Source: Vibrio ulleungensis (GTDB taxonomy: Bacteria > Pseudomonadota > Gammaproteobacteria > Enterobacterales > Vibrionaceae). From it: a stretch of DNA of 49,291 nucleotides. Numbering within the stretch: the stretch's first letter is position 1; each line of letters opens with the position of its first letter. Positions 1 through 7,199 of the stretch are shown here, piece by piece. The notes under the pieces are model-generated. The model was not told the DNA's origin, made no database searches, and worked only from the letters and a program-made list of their open reading frames with translations. The stretch covers positions 1 to 49,291 of the forward strand of contig NZ_JAFEUM010000013.1 of NCBI RefSeq assembly GCF_016900875.1, written 5' to 3'. The position numbers and the translations under genes are program-made.

Positions 1-122
1 CATCGAGTACTACAACACAAAACGCATCAAGGTGAAACTAAAAGGCCTGACTCCGATGGAATATCGAAATCAGGCCTTACAAGCCGCTTAACAGAAATGT
101 CCAACTTTAAGGGGTCACTTCA
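1..122 (+). mobile_element. IS3-family insertion sequence, 3' end only
   Basis: This is the last part of an insertion sequence whose body lies outside the window. It holds the transposase C-terminus and then a terminal inverted repeat whose tip is at 122; read from the tip inward it starts TGAAGTGACCCC. The TG...CA style of tip and the transposase tail fit the IS3 family. Positions 2-123 are repeated exactly, inverted, at 49170-49291, so the element is present at least twice in this genome. The subgroup (IS150-like or other) cannot be told from this fragment. Confidence 0.85.
2..91 (+). CDS. IS3-family transposase OrfB, C-terminal fragment
   Basis: Twenty-nine codons of an open frame enter from the left edge and end in TAA at 89-91. 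The residues read IEYYNTKRIKVKLKGLTPME and then YRNQALQAA. This Y-N-x-x-R-x-x-x-x-L-K-G-L-T-P-x-x-Y-R pattern is typical of the C-terminus of IS3-family DDE transposases (the rve integrase core lies upstream, outside the window). The gene is cut by the window edge, so nothing can be said about its being intact. Confidence 0.85.
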   Translation: MEYYNTKRIKVKLKGLTPMEYRNQALQAA

Positions 123-179
123 ACTTCTGTAATAGGTTTTTTTGTTTTTAGCCAAGCCAGTGTCTGCGAAAACGATACA

Positions 180-851
180 TTACTTTTTGCGTTTATCCGG
201 TTTTTTGCGCTTTGAAAGCTCAACAACACACAAAAAATCTTCATGGAAGAAAGGGTTACCCAATAGCGCCTGAGGCACTGCGAGGCGAATAGCACTGCCA
301 GCCAACACCATCGCTTTGCCGGGCATTTGCGCAATTTCACCCTGCTTAAGGGTTACTTCATATTCTAATATTGGGTTCAGCTTTTTGTTGAGCCCTTTTA
401 CTACAGGAAACCCAAATAGCGTCAATGGCTCTCCCATTACAGTGACGGTTTCGGTAAACAAACAGGTTACCCAGTAGAGTTGGCTATTTAACTGTTCGCT
501 AAGCGCATTGACTTTGTCTTCCACCGAGGCTGAAAACACCCACTCCCCCAACACGGGCTCCCACTTGCCACCTAACTGCAAAAACCGTTTTTGTGCACGA
601 AGGTTATATTGACCCGATGCGCGCATAGTACAGATGTCGATCGATCCTTGCTGCGCAAAGGGTAATGTCAGACGAAAAATGCCTTCGCGAGAGTGGTGGG
701 TATATCGGTCACTCACCTCTTCAACATGCAAACGATGTCGGCCAATCGGCATGCTTTGACTAAATTCGTCCACCACAATTTTGCAATGCATCCCTTTCTT
801 TCGGGCAAGGAAATAGTCTGAGTGCTTTTCTATAACATCAAAATCTTGCAT
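180..851 (-). CDS. Unknown 223-residue protein, last gene of a replication-like operon
   Basis: I do not recognise this protein. It has no signal peptide or membrane segment and looks cytosolic. Its middle (about residues 85-110) has a pattern of the type R-F-L-x-L-G-G-K-W-x-x-x-L-x-x-W-V-F, reminiscent of small motifs in phage and plasmid accessory proteins, but this is not enough to assign a function. The C-terminus is very basic (SKRKKPDKRKK), which could help nucleic-acid binding. It follows the helicase-loader-like gene by 34 bp on the same strand and is probably co-transcribed with it. The IS end begins 57 bp beyond its stop codon, so a downstream gene or terminator may have been displaced. 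Confidence 0.6.
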   Translation of the reverse strand: MQDFDVIEKHSDYFLARKKGMHCKIVVDEFSQSMPIGRHRLHVEEVSDRYTHHSREGIFRLTLPFAQQGSIDICTMRASGQYNLRAQKRFLQLGGKWEPVLGEWVFSASVEDKVNALSEQLNSQLYWVTCLFTETVTVMGEPLTLFGFPVVKGLNKKLNPILEYEVTLKQGEIAQMPGKAMVLAGSAIRLAVPQALLGNPFFHEDFLCVVELSKRKKPDKRKK

Positions 852-885
852 CGGCGTTATCGCATCTCAGTCAAAGTACGTTGGC

Positions 886-1722
886 TCATTTGCTTTGCGC
901 TTTTCGAAGCTGCTCAATACGCTCCAAACGCTCGCCCAAGCTACCACTTGGTCGATAGCCTTGCTCAGCCAGAGAATCGATTTTTCTATCGAGATCGGTC
1001 GGTTCGATTTTTGCCACCACCGAGTGATTGTTTTGCTCTTGATGATCCAAAATAGTATCGAAGTCATGCAGTAAAACTTCTTCAAATGCTTCTAAGTAGA
1101 GCGTCTTAAACTCTTTGGCAATATGCATGTCAGACAAGGTGCGTAGCTTGGCCGATTTTCTATCAATAATGTATTTTTCAACCCGACTCTTTGGGTTTTT
1201 CAACGTCAAAATATTGGTTCTAGCTTCCAGTATCTCGCGATCGGTTGGCGTATCTTTTAGCGCTTCAAGTGCCGCCACCGTTGGAGGCCACTCTTGCCCT
1301 TTTTTTAATCGTTCGTCGAGATTGTCTTTGAGGCGCTGATAGCTTTGTTCATTAAGCGCTGCGGCAAACTTCATCACATGGCGATCGGGCTCATCCCCAA
1401 ATTCATAACGGAACTTGCTGCCAAAACTGATGGTCATTTCATACCAAAACTTAAGGATTTTCTTTTGCTCGACACCACTAAATTGCTCTAACAACAACTG
1501 CGTTTTTGCTGAGAACAGCTTTTGCTCACTAACAGCAGCCGCGACCTCGTTGCCACTGTCTGATTTGCTTGGCAATTTTGATTGGTCGTAAACAGGCAAA
1601 GAGACGCTGCCTTGTTGGCTCTTTGGTGCCGAAGCTTTTACAGATTTGCTCGTTGGTGACGAATGGCGCGCCTTTTTAAGATAAGAATCAAATGTATCGC
1701 CCATTGGAGTCGGTTTGCTCAT
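886..1722 (-). CDS. Replication protein P-like (putative helicase loader)
   Basis: 278 residues. The first 75 or so are low-complexity, rich in Ser and Lys, and probably disordered. A compact helical region follows (about residues 80-165) containing W-Y-E-M-T-x-x-F-G, an acidic stretch and K-K-G-x-E-W-P-P-T, resembling the arrangement in lambda-P-type replication proteins, which load DnaB helicase onto initiator complexes. A charged helical tail (LDRKIDSLAEQGYRPSGSL) ends the protein. There is no Walker A motif, so it is not a DnaC-type ATPase. It lies 13 bp downstream of an O/DnaT-like gene on the same strand, the same order as O then P in phages. The family match is by pattern only and is moderate; the helicase-loading role is inferred. 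Confidence 0.5.
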   Translation of the reverse strand: MSKPTPMGDTFDSYLKKARHSSPTSKSVKASAPKSQQGSVSLPVYDQSKLPSKSDSGNEVAAAVSEQKLFSAKTQLLLEQFSGVEQKKILKFWYEMTISFGSKFRYEFGDEPDRHVMKFAAALNEQSYQRLKDNLDERLKKGQEWPPTVAALEALKDTPTDREILEARTNILTLKNPKSRVEKYIIDRKSAKLRTLSDMHIAKEFKTLYLEAFEEVLLHDFDTILDHQEQNNHSVVAKIEPTDLDRKIDSLAEQGYRPSGSLGERLERIEQLRKAQSK

Positions 1723-1735
1723 CTCAATCGGTCCC

Positions 1736-2464
1736 TTACTCGTCGTTAAACTTAAAATTGGAAATCTTTTCTTCTAACTCATCCACCGCAGAACGTCTTG
1801 GCGCTTTTTGGTATTGGCCTTTTTGATAGTTCGAGGATTTACGCGTGCTTTGATACGGCGTCTTCTCTGAATGAAGGTGAGAGTGTAATCGACTGGTCAT
1901 TTCGTCCATGTTAAACAGTGCTTGAGGTGTCAGCCTTAGCTTTTCGATAAAACTGGCCCACACCGCAGTTTGACCAGCAAAGCCACTTTTGAACATGATC
2001 AGTTCAGCCCAATCTTCAATAACATTGGGTGACAGTTCTTTCGCATTGATCATTTTGTTATTGCCGCTTGGCTGGATTGGCGACACTTGCGAGCGGTGAA
2101 AACTCGACATCTTGCTGCGCTTTTGAAACGCTTGCTCAAACTGCGCTGGCTGTTCGTTGGCTTGTTGCTGTGAAGCCCCATGGTCGACATAGGTATCGAC
2201 ATTCAACTTACCTTTGATGTTACCGCCATCGCGATAAGAGTTGCCTCGTTTATTAAGACCAATAATGTGGTGGTTAAGGCTAAGTTTGGACAGTAAGTTC
2301 TCGAGCGCACTTTCTGAACCACTGGTCATTTGCGACAGCTCTTGCATACTAGTAATAAACGCACCATGACGATCCGCAAGCTCGGCAAGAGCGAGTAGAA
2401 GCAGTTTTTCTTCCATGGTAACCGTTTTATGGCTCCAAACTTTTTCGAGATATTTTGACGACAT
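1736..2464 (-). CDS. Replication initiator O/DnaT-like protein
   Basis: 242 residues, first gene of a three-gene minus-strand operon. Residues about 15-75 form a probable winged-helix domain (EEKLLLLALAELADRHGAF, then a second helix around TSMQELSQMTSGSESALENL), the layout seen at the N-terminus of phage O-type and related primosomal proteins. The centre is a Gln/Ser-rich linker. Residues about 150-195 (WAELIMFKSGFAGQTAVWAS and onward) resemble the C-terminal DnaT-like single-strand-binding segment. The tail is basic and then acidic. Start: ATG at 2464 preceded by a modest purine-rich stretch. There are no phage structural, integrase or repressor genes in the window, so this is an isolated O/P-like pair. 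Assignment is by pattern and gene order; a different DNA-binding role is possible. Confidence 0.5.
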   Translation of the reverse strand: MSSKYLEKVWSHKTVTMEEKLLLLALAELADRHGAFITSMQELSQMTSGSESALENLLSKLSLNHHIIGLNKRGNSYRDGGNIKGKLNVDTYVDHGASQQQANEQPAQFEQAFQKRSKMSSFHRSQVSPIQPSGNNKMINAKELSPNVIEDWAELIMFKSGFAGQTAVWASFIEKLRLTPQALFNMDEMTSRLHSHLHSEKTPYQSTRKSSNYQKGQYQKAPRRSAVDELEEKISNFKFNDE

Positions 2465-2570
2465 GGGTACGGCTTAGGTATGAACTTTAGTGAAAGGAAA
2501 CTCTTTACACTATAGCTTATAGACGCAGTTTTTAGTATCGAATTATTGTTGGCAAAAGAGCACCTAAGTC

Positions 2571-2600
2571 AAAAAAAAGAGGCGCTAGCGCCTCTTTTAC
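2571..2600 (-). terminator. Rho-independent terminator after glpK
   Basis: A perfect inverted repeat, GAGGCGCT/AGCGCCTC at 2579-2594, is extended by AAAA/TTTT. On the minus strand it is followed by a run of Us. It lies 20 bp past the glpK stop codon. Confidence 0.9.
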
Positions 2601-2619
2601 TTTGTTCATTTGCAGGTAC

Positions 2620-4143
2620 TTAGTCGTGCAATTCAGCCCAAACTTGAGCGCATTTCACAGCACGCTGCCAACCAACGTAACGCTGTTCACGCTTACCGTC
2701 ATCTTGGCTAGGTTCAAAACGCTTATCGACAATCTCTTTATCGGCAAGTTCATCAATAGACGACCAAAACCCGACCGCTAAACCAGCCAAGTACGCGGCA
2801 CCAAGGGCCGTGACTTCGGTGACTTTAGGCCGGATTACATCCGCATTGAGAACATCGCACTGGAACTGCATAAGAAAGTTGTTCGCCACTGCGCCACCAT
2901 CAACACTGAGTGACAAGATGTCATTGCCCGAGTCCACTTTCATTGCATCCATCACGTCACGGGATTGATAGGCAATCGACTCCAGTGTTGCACGAACAAT
3001 ATGATTTGAGTTTGAGCCACGAGTTAAGCCAACAATTGTGCCTCGTGCATAAGGATCCCAGTAAGGTGCGCCTAATCCCGTGAAGGCCGGAACCACATAA
3101 ACCCCATTCGATGAGTCGACTTTGGTTGCGAAATACTCTGAATCGTTGGCGTCGGTGATCAGCTTCATTTCGTCACGCAGCCACTGAATGGACGCGCCGC
3201 CCATAAATACCGCACCTTCTAGTGCATAATTCGGCTCACCGTTCGGGCCGCATGCAATTGTCGTGAGCAACCCACTGTTTGAGGTGACCTTTTCGTTGCC
3301 CGTGTTCATCAACAAAAAGCACCCAGTACCATAGGTATTTTTTACTTGGCCTGGTTGGACGCAGCGGTGGCCAAACAGCGCGGCTTGCTGATCACCAGCG
3401 ATACCTGCAATAGGAATTCGAACCCCACCTTTACCTCCAAGGTTTGCTTGGGCGTAAACTTCTGAAGAGCTTTTCACCTCTGGCATCATTGAACGAGGAA
3501 TACCAAATTTCTCAAGCAAGGTGTCATCCCACTGCATGCTATTGATATTAAACAACATGGTTCGCGAGGCATTAGTGTAATCGGTCACATGGACACGGCC
3601 TTGAGTCATTTTCCAGACCAACCAAGTATCGACCGTTCCAAACAACAACTCCCCTGCTTCAGCTTGCTCTCTAGCCCCGTCCACATTGTCGAGTATCCAC
3701 TTTACTTTCGTCCCTGAAAAATACGGGTCAAGCACCAACCCAGTGGCGTCTTTTACGTATTCCTCGAGTCCTTCGGCTTTAAGCTGGTCGCACATTTCGG
3801 CAGTACGGCGGCATTGCCATACAATGGCGTTATAAACAGGTTTACCGGTATTTTTATTCCAGACAATGGTTGTTTCGCGTTGGTTTGTGATACCAATAGC
3901 GGCAATTTGCGCCGACGCGATCCCGGCTTTGCTCAGTACTTCCACTAATGTGGCACTTTGCGTGGCAAAAATTTCCATTGGGTCGTGCTCTACCCAACCT
4001 GCCTGAGGATAAATCTGTTCAAACTCCCGTTGAGCAACGCTCACTATATTGGTGTCATGATCCAGTATCACAGCACGTGAACTGGTGGTCCCTTGGTCCA
4101 AGGCAACAATATAGGGGGCGTCTTGGTGTACATTGAGGGTCAT
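2620..4143 (-). CDS. glpK: Glycerol kinase
   Basis: Phosphorylates glycerol to sn-glycerol 3-phosphate with ATP in the cytosol, the entry step of glycerol catabolism. It is a FGGY-family kinase at full length (507 residues from the chosen start). The N-terminal nucleotide-binding segment ALDQGTTSSRAV, the substrate region around QREFEQIYPQAGWVEHDP, and the C-terminal signature GLAVGFW are all present. Two in-frame ATGs occur; the second (4143) is chosen because GGGAG lies at the right distance from it but abuts the first (4149). The gene is transcribed away from glpR, with GlpR half-sites between them. The glycerol facilitator gene glpF, usually just upstream of glpK, is not in this window. 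Confidence 0.97.
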   Translation of the reverse strand: MTLNVHQDAPYIVALDQGTTSSRAVILDHDTNIVSVAQREFEQIYPQAGWVEHDPMEIFATQSATLVEVLSKAGIASAQIAAIGITNQRETTIVWNKNTGKPVYNAIVWQCRRTAEMCDQLKAEGLEEYVKDATGLVLDPYFSGTKVKWILDNVDGAREQAEAGELLFGTVDTWLVWKMTQGRVHVTDYTNASRTMLFNINSMQWDDTLLEKFGIPRSMMPEVKSSSEVYAQANLGGKGGVRIPIAGIAGDQQAALFGHRCVQPGQVKNTYGTGCFLLMNTGNEKVTSNSGLLTTIACGPNGEPNYALEGAVFMGGASIQWLRDEMKLITDANDSEYFATKVDSSNGVYVVPAFTGLGAPYWDPYARGTIVGLTRGSNSNHIVRATLESIAYQSRDVMDAMKVDSGNDILSLSVDGGAVANNFLMQFQCDVLNADVIRPKVTEVTALGAAYLAGLAVGFWSSIDELADKEIVDKRFEPSQDDGKREQRYVGWQRAVKCAQVWAELHD

Positions 4144-4185
4144 ATCCATCTCCCACGGATCATCTTATTTTATTTTGAACGCAAT

Positions 4186-4213
4186 AGTGCTCGTAAATGT
4201 TCGTTCGAGCAAC
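4186..4213. promoter_or_regulatory. Candidate GlpR operator between glpK and glpR
   Basis: The E. coli GlpR half-site consensus is WATKYTCGWW. Position 4196-4205 (AATGTTCGTT) matches 10 of 10. 4186-4195 (AGTGCTCGTA) matches 9 of 10 in direct repeat at a 10-bp pitch. 4204-4213 matches the reverse half-site 8 of 10. Binding by the GlpR encoded next door would repress glpK and possibly its own gene. The motif match is visible; function is inferred. Confidence 0.55.
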
Positions 4214-4368
4214 ATCAATGCTACAATTGAAACAAGAATTGTTAACTTAATCAAGAAATCACTCTCATTCTCGTCAGCATTTCAAAAAAAAAGCTCGTCT
4301 AACCTTAACCATTGCCCCCTAGACTGATAAATTAGCCACTGCAACCTCGCTTATATATAGGGACTTAC

Positions 4369-5136
4369 GTGAAATCTAGTTTGCGCCACAGCCAAATTGT
4401 TAAATGGGTAAACGACAAAGGGTTTGTAGAAACCGATGAGTTAGTTGACCATTTTGGTGTTAGTCCACAAACGATTCGTCGTGATCTTAATGAACTCGCA
4501 AAGCAAAATTTACTCAAACGAAACCATGGCGGAGCAACGGTATTTTCTAGCTCAGAGAATACCGCATACGATCAGCGTAAAGTACTCGCTCTGCAAGAAA
4601 AAGATCTCATCGCCCAAGCATTAGTTAAGCATATACCTAATGGCGCAACGCTGTTCATAGACATTGGTACAACGCCTGAGTCTATTGCGAGAGCGCTGCT
4701 CAACTCTCACCAGCAGCTCAATATCGTGACTAACAATATTCATGTAGCTACCTTGCTTATGACCAAGAGTGACTTTAAGGTCATTATTGCCGGTGGTGAG
4801 GTACGCAGCGTCGATGGTGGCGTTACCGGGGAAGCGACATTAGATCTTATTTCGCAGTTTCGCTTAGACTTTGGCATTCTGGGGATCAGCGGAATCGATG
4901 ACGATGGCTCTCTTCTCGACTTTGACTATCACGAAGTTCGCGTCAAACGAGCCATCATTGAGAATAGCCGTCAAGTGTACCTAGGAGTAGACCATACAAA
5001 ATTTGGCCGCAGTGCGATGGTTAAACTAGGCAACATTAGTGAAATCGACCGTATGATTACCGACCAGCTACCCTCGAAGACTATCCAAGAAATTGCCAAG
5101 CTCAATGACGTCGTCATCGAGATTGCGACGCCCTAA
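4369..5136 (+). CDS. glpR: Glycerol-3-phosphate regulon repressor, DeoR family
   Basis: 255 residues. The N-terminal DeoR-type helix-turn-helix is at about residues 5-57 (ETDELVDHFGVSPQTIRRDL, the family signature). A sugar-phosphate-sensing domain of the DeoR C-terminal class follows (FIDIGTT, VTNN, IIAGGEVR, GVDHTKFG). GlpR represses glp genes and is released by glycerol 3-phosphate. Start: GTG at 4369 with AGGGA five bases upstream; no ATG fits as well. Position between glpK and glpD and the GlpR-like half-sites on both sides support GlpR over another DeoR regulator. Confidence 0.93.
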   Translation: MKSSLRHSQIVKWVNDKGFVETDELVDHFGVSPQTIRRDLNELAKQNLLKRNHGGATVFSSSENTAYDQRKVLALQEKDLIAQALVKHIPNGATLFIDIGTTPESIARALLNSHQQLNIVTNNIHVATLLMTKSDFKVIIAGGEVRSVDGGVTGEATLDLISQFRLDFGILGISGIDDDGSLLDFDYHEVRVKRAIIENSRQVYLGVDHTKFGRSAMVKLGNISEIDRMITDQLPSKTIQEIAKLNDVVIEIATP

Positions 5137-5188
5137 GAGTATATTTTGCTCTGTTTAACACAGAGCGCTACCGTTATCCCTCACAAAC

Positions 5189-5237
5189 AAAGCCGTTTCA
5201 GCGACAGACAACCTCTTTCGCTGCAACGGCTTTTTTA
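5189..5237 (+). terminator. Rho-independent terminator after glpR
   Basis: A long stem (AAGCCGTT-CAGCGA paired with TCGCTG-AACGGCTT, one mismatch) is followed by TTTTTT at 5231-5236. It separates glpR from glpD, so glpD must have its own promoter. Confidence 0.88.
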
Positions 5238-5290
5238 TAATGTTTACAAAATGTAAAGTTTAATGCACTAAACCCCTAGTTTTTTGCTCA

Positions 5291-5340
5291 AATTTTCGTA
5301 CAATACACAAAACGAGCATAAACGCGCACAAACGAAAGGT
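5291..5340. promoter_or_regulatory. Candidate GlpR operator array upstream of glpD
   Basis: 5291-5300 (AATTTTCGTA) fits the GlpR half-site consensus WATKYTCGWW fully. 5311-5320 (AACGAGCATA) fits its reverse complement fully. Two weaker copies, AACGCGCACA and AACGAAAGGT, continue at an exact 10-bp pitch up to the ribosome-binding site. Repeated half-sites one helical turn apart suggest cooperative repressor binding over the start of glpD. Motif seen; binding inferred. Confidence 0.55.
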
Positions 5341-5346
5341 TTAGTA

Positions 5347-6855
5347 ATGAGCGAACAAGTAATGGATATTATCGTCGTCGGCGGCGGTATCAATGGTGCT
5401 GGAATAGCAGCAGACGCCTCAGGCCGAGGGCTTAGCGTCGGTTTATACGAAGCGAAAGACTTTGCAAGCGCGACCTCCTCTGCCAGTTCAAAGCTGATTC
5501 ACGGCGGGCTACGTTATCTAGAACATTATGAGTTTCGTTTAGTGTCCGAAGCATTAAGCGAACGTGAAGTTATTCTAAAAAAAGCGCCTCATATTGCCAA
5601 ACCCATGCGTTTTCGTTTGCCCCATCGTCCATTTTTGCGCCCAGCTTGGATGATTCGTGCTGGTCTGTTTCTTTACGATAACCTCGGAAAACGCTCCACG
5701 CTCAAAGGCAGCCACAATGTGGACCTGACCAAAGACGGTATCTTCAAATCAGAGATTAAACGCGGTTTTGAGTATTCAGATTGCTGGGTTGATGATGCGC
5801 GACTTGTCATTCTTAATGCCATACAAGCCAAAGAAAATGGCGCAGAAGTGAAAAACTACACTACGGTGACCAAAGCAACCCGCGTGAATGATTTATGGGA
5901 AGTGGAGTTGCGCAACCAAGTAACTGGTGAGTCGTTCACTCGTTATAGTCACGCTTTGGTCAACGCAACCGGACCTTGGGTAAAAAGCTTTTTGACGGAA
6001 AACCTCTCTCAACCCTCTCCTTACGGTATTCGACTGATTAAAGGCTCGCACTTTGTCGTGCCAAGATTGCACGACGGTGAGCACGCGTATATTTTGCAAA
6101 ATGACGACCAACGAATCGTGTTTGTTATCCCCTACTTAGACAAGTTCTCGATTGTTGGGACCACCGACGTCGAGTACAAGGGTGACCCAAGAGAGGTCGC
6201 ACTAGATAACACCGAACGCGATTACCTGCTCGAGGTGTTGAATAAGCACTTCACACAGCAACTCTCGGTGGACGACATTGTTTGGACATTCAGTGGCGTA
6301 AGACCTTTGTGTGATGATGAATCCGATTCACCGCAGGCCATCACTCGCGACTACACGCTTTCGTTAAACCAAGAAGAAGAACAAGCTCCATTGCTATCGG
6401 TATTTGGTGGCAAACTCACAACATACCGAAAGCTTGGTGAATCAGCGATGAAACAACTCAAACCCTTTCTTTCTAATATGGGCGAGAGTTGGACTAGCGA
6501 ATCGCCCCTTCCTGGTGGCGAAAACTTCAATAGAACGGAAATCCACAACAGCCTGAAGACCCAGTGTGCGTGGCTAACTGACGCCACTATTTCGCGCCTA
6601 ATTCAACAATATGGGTCGCGCTGTCTGACTCTTTTTAGCAACATCAACACAGAAGAAGAATGTGGTGAGCATTTTGGCGATCAGGTATACCAAGTTGAGA
6701 TTGATTACCTTCGTGAGCATGAATTTGCACAAACATTTGAAGACATAGCGTGGCGCCGCACTAAGCTAGGGCTGTTATGCTCAAAACAGACACAGCAAAA
6801 CATCAGCGACTTTATCTCGTCAAATCAGATAATTAACGAACCAGTTACTGCATAG
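5347..6855 (+). CDS. glpD: Aerobic glycerol-3-phosphate dehydrogenase
   Basis: Membrane-associated flavoenzyme oxidising sn-glycerol 3-phosphate to dihydroxyacetone phosphate and passing electrons to quinone. 502 residues, the family length. The N-terminal dinucleotide-binding motif IIVVGGGINGAGIAADAS binds FAD. SSKLIHGGLRYLEHYEF and the region around WTFSGVRPL with FGGKLTTYR are the two family signatures. Start: ATG at 5347 with AAAGG six bases upstream and the E. coli-like N-terminus; the frame is open further upstream, but that stretch carries the operator array. Works with GlpK and is controlled by GlpR encoded upstream. Confidence 0.97.
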   Translation: MSEQVMDIIVVGGGINGAGIAADASGRGLSVGLYEAKDFASATSSASSKLIHGGLRYLEHYEFRLVSEALSEREVILKKAPHIAKPMRFRLPHRPFLRPAWMIRAGLFLYDNLGKRSTLKGSHNVDLTKDGIFKSEIKRGFEYSDCWVDDARLVILNAIQAKENGAEVKNYTTVTKATRVNDLWEVELRNQVTGESFTRYSHALVNATGPWVKSFLTENLSQPSPYGIRLIKGSHFVVPRLHDGEHAYILQNDDQRIVFVIPYLDKFSIVGTTDVEYKGDPREVALDNTERDYLLEVLNKHFTQQLSVDDIVWTFSGVRPLCDDESDSPQAITRDYTLSLNQEEEQAPLLSVFGGKLTTYRKLGESAMKQLKPFLSNMGESWTSESPLPGGENFNRTEIHNSLKTQCAWLTDATISRLIQQYGSRCLTLFSNINTEEECGEHFGDQVYQVEIDYLREHEFAQTFEDIAWRRTKLGLLCSKQTQQNISDFISSNQIINEPVTA

Positions 6856-6870
6856 TAATAAATACTATCT

Positions 6871-6914
6871 ACCTCGACACTGAACAACATTCACGTTCAG
6901 TGTCGAGTTTCTTT
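6871..6914 (+). terminator. Rho-independent terminator after glpD
   Basis: A 13-bp perfect stem, CTCGACACTGAAC (6873-6885) with GTTCAGTGTCGAG (6895-6907), is followed by TTTCTTT. It begins 16 bp past the glpD stop. Confidence 0.9.
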
Positions 6915-7114
6915 ACAGTTTCGTGACAACGACTATTCATCTTCAGTAACTACGATTAATCAACCAGTTATCCTCAACCCTTTCTTTTCCGCTACAAATT
7001 TCAGTCAACTCTAAGTCATGCTAGCGTCAAATTTGTTTACATAAAAGAAACATTTAGTGAATTAATAAGATTGCCGTCACTTTAACCTATTGATAAGAAA
7101 ACTCTTTCATTTAC

Positions 7115-7130
7115 TGGCATGCGTTATGCA
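7115..7130 (+). promoter_or_regulatory. Candidate sigma-54 (-24/-12) promoter for the PEP-CTERM gene
   Basis: TGGCATGCGTTATGCA matches the RpoN consensus TGGCACG-N4-TTGCA at 10 of the 12 specified bases, with the invariant GG and GC at the required 10-base separation. Transcription would start near 7141, about 60 bp before the ATG. The spacing is exact and the gene downstream is of a class known elsewhere to be RpoN-dependent, but a single site of this length can occur by chance. Confidence 0.55.
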
Positions 7131-7163
7131 AATTGTGAATAGTATGTGACCAGGGTGGTTGCT

Positions 7164-7183
7164 AACACTGGAAATGCAGTGTT
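7164..7183 (+). other. Stem-loop in the 5' leader of the PEP-CTERM gene
   Basis: A perfect 7-bp stem AACACTG/CAGTGTT with a six-base loop lies just upstream of the ribosome-binding site (GAAAGGGG, 7186-7193). There is no U-run, so it is not a terminator. It may stabilise the message or tune translation. Confidence 0.55.
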
Positions 7184-7199
7184 CCGAAAGGGGTTTATT

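Noticed and set aside
5148..5166. GCTCTG...CAGAGC hairpin after glpR, considered as a terminator
   Set aside because: No U-run follows; the strong terminator is the next hairpin at 5189-5237.
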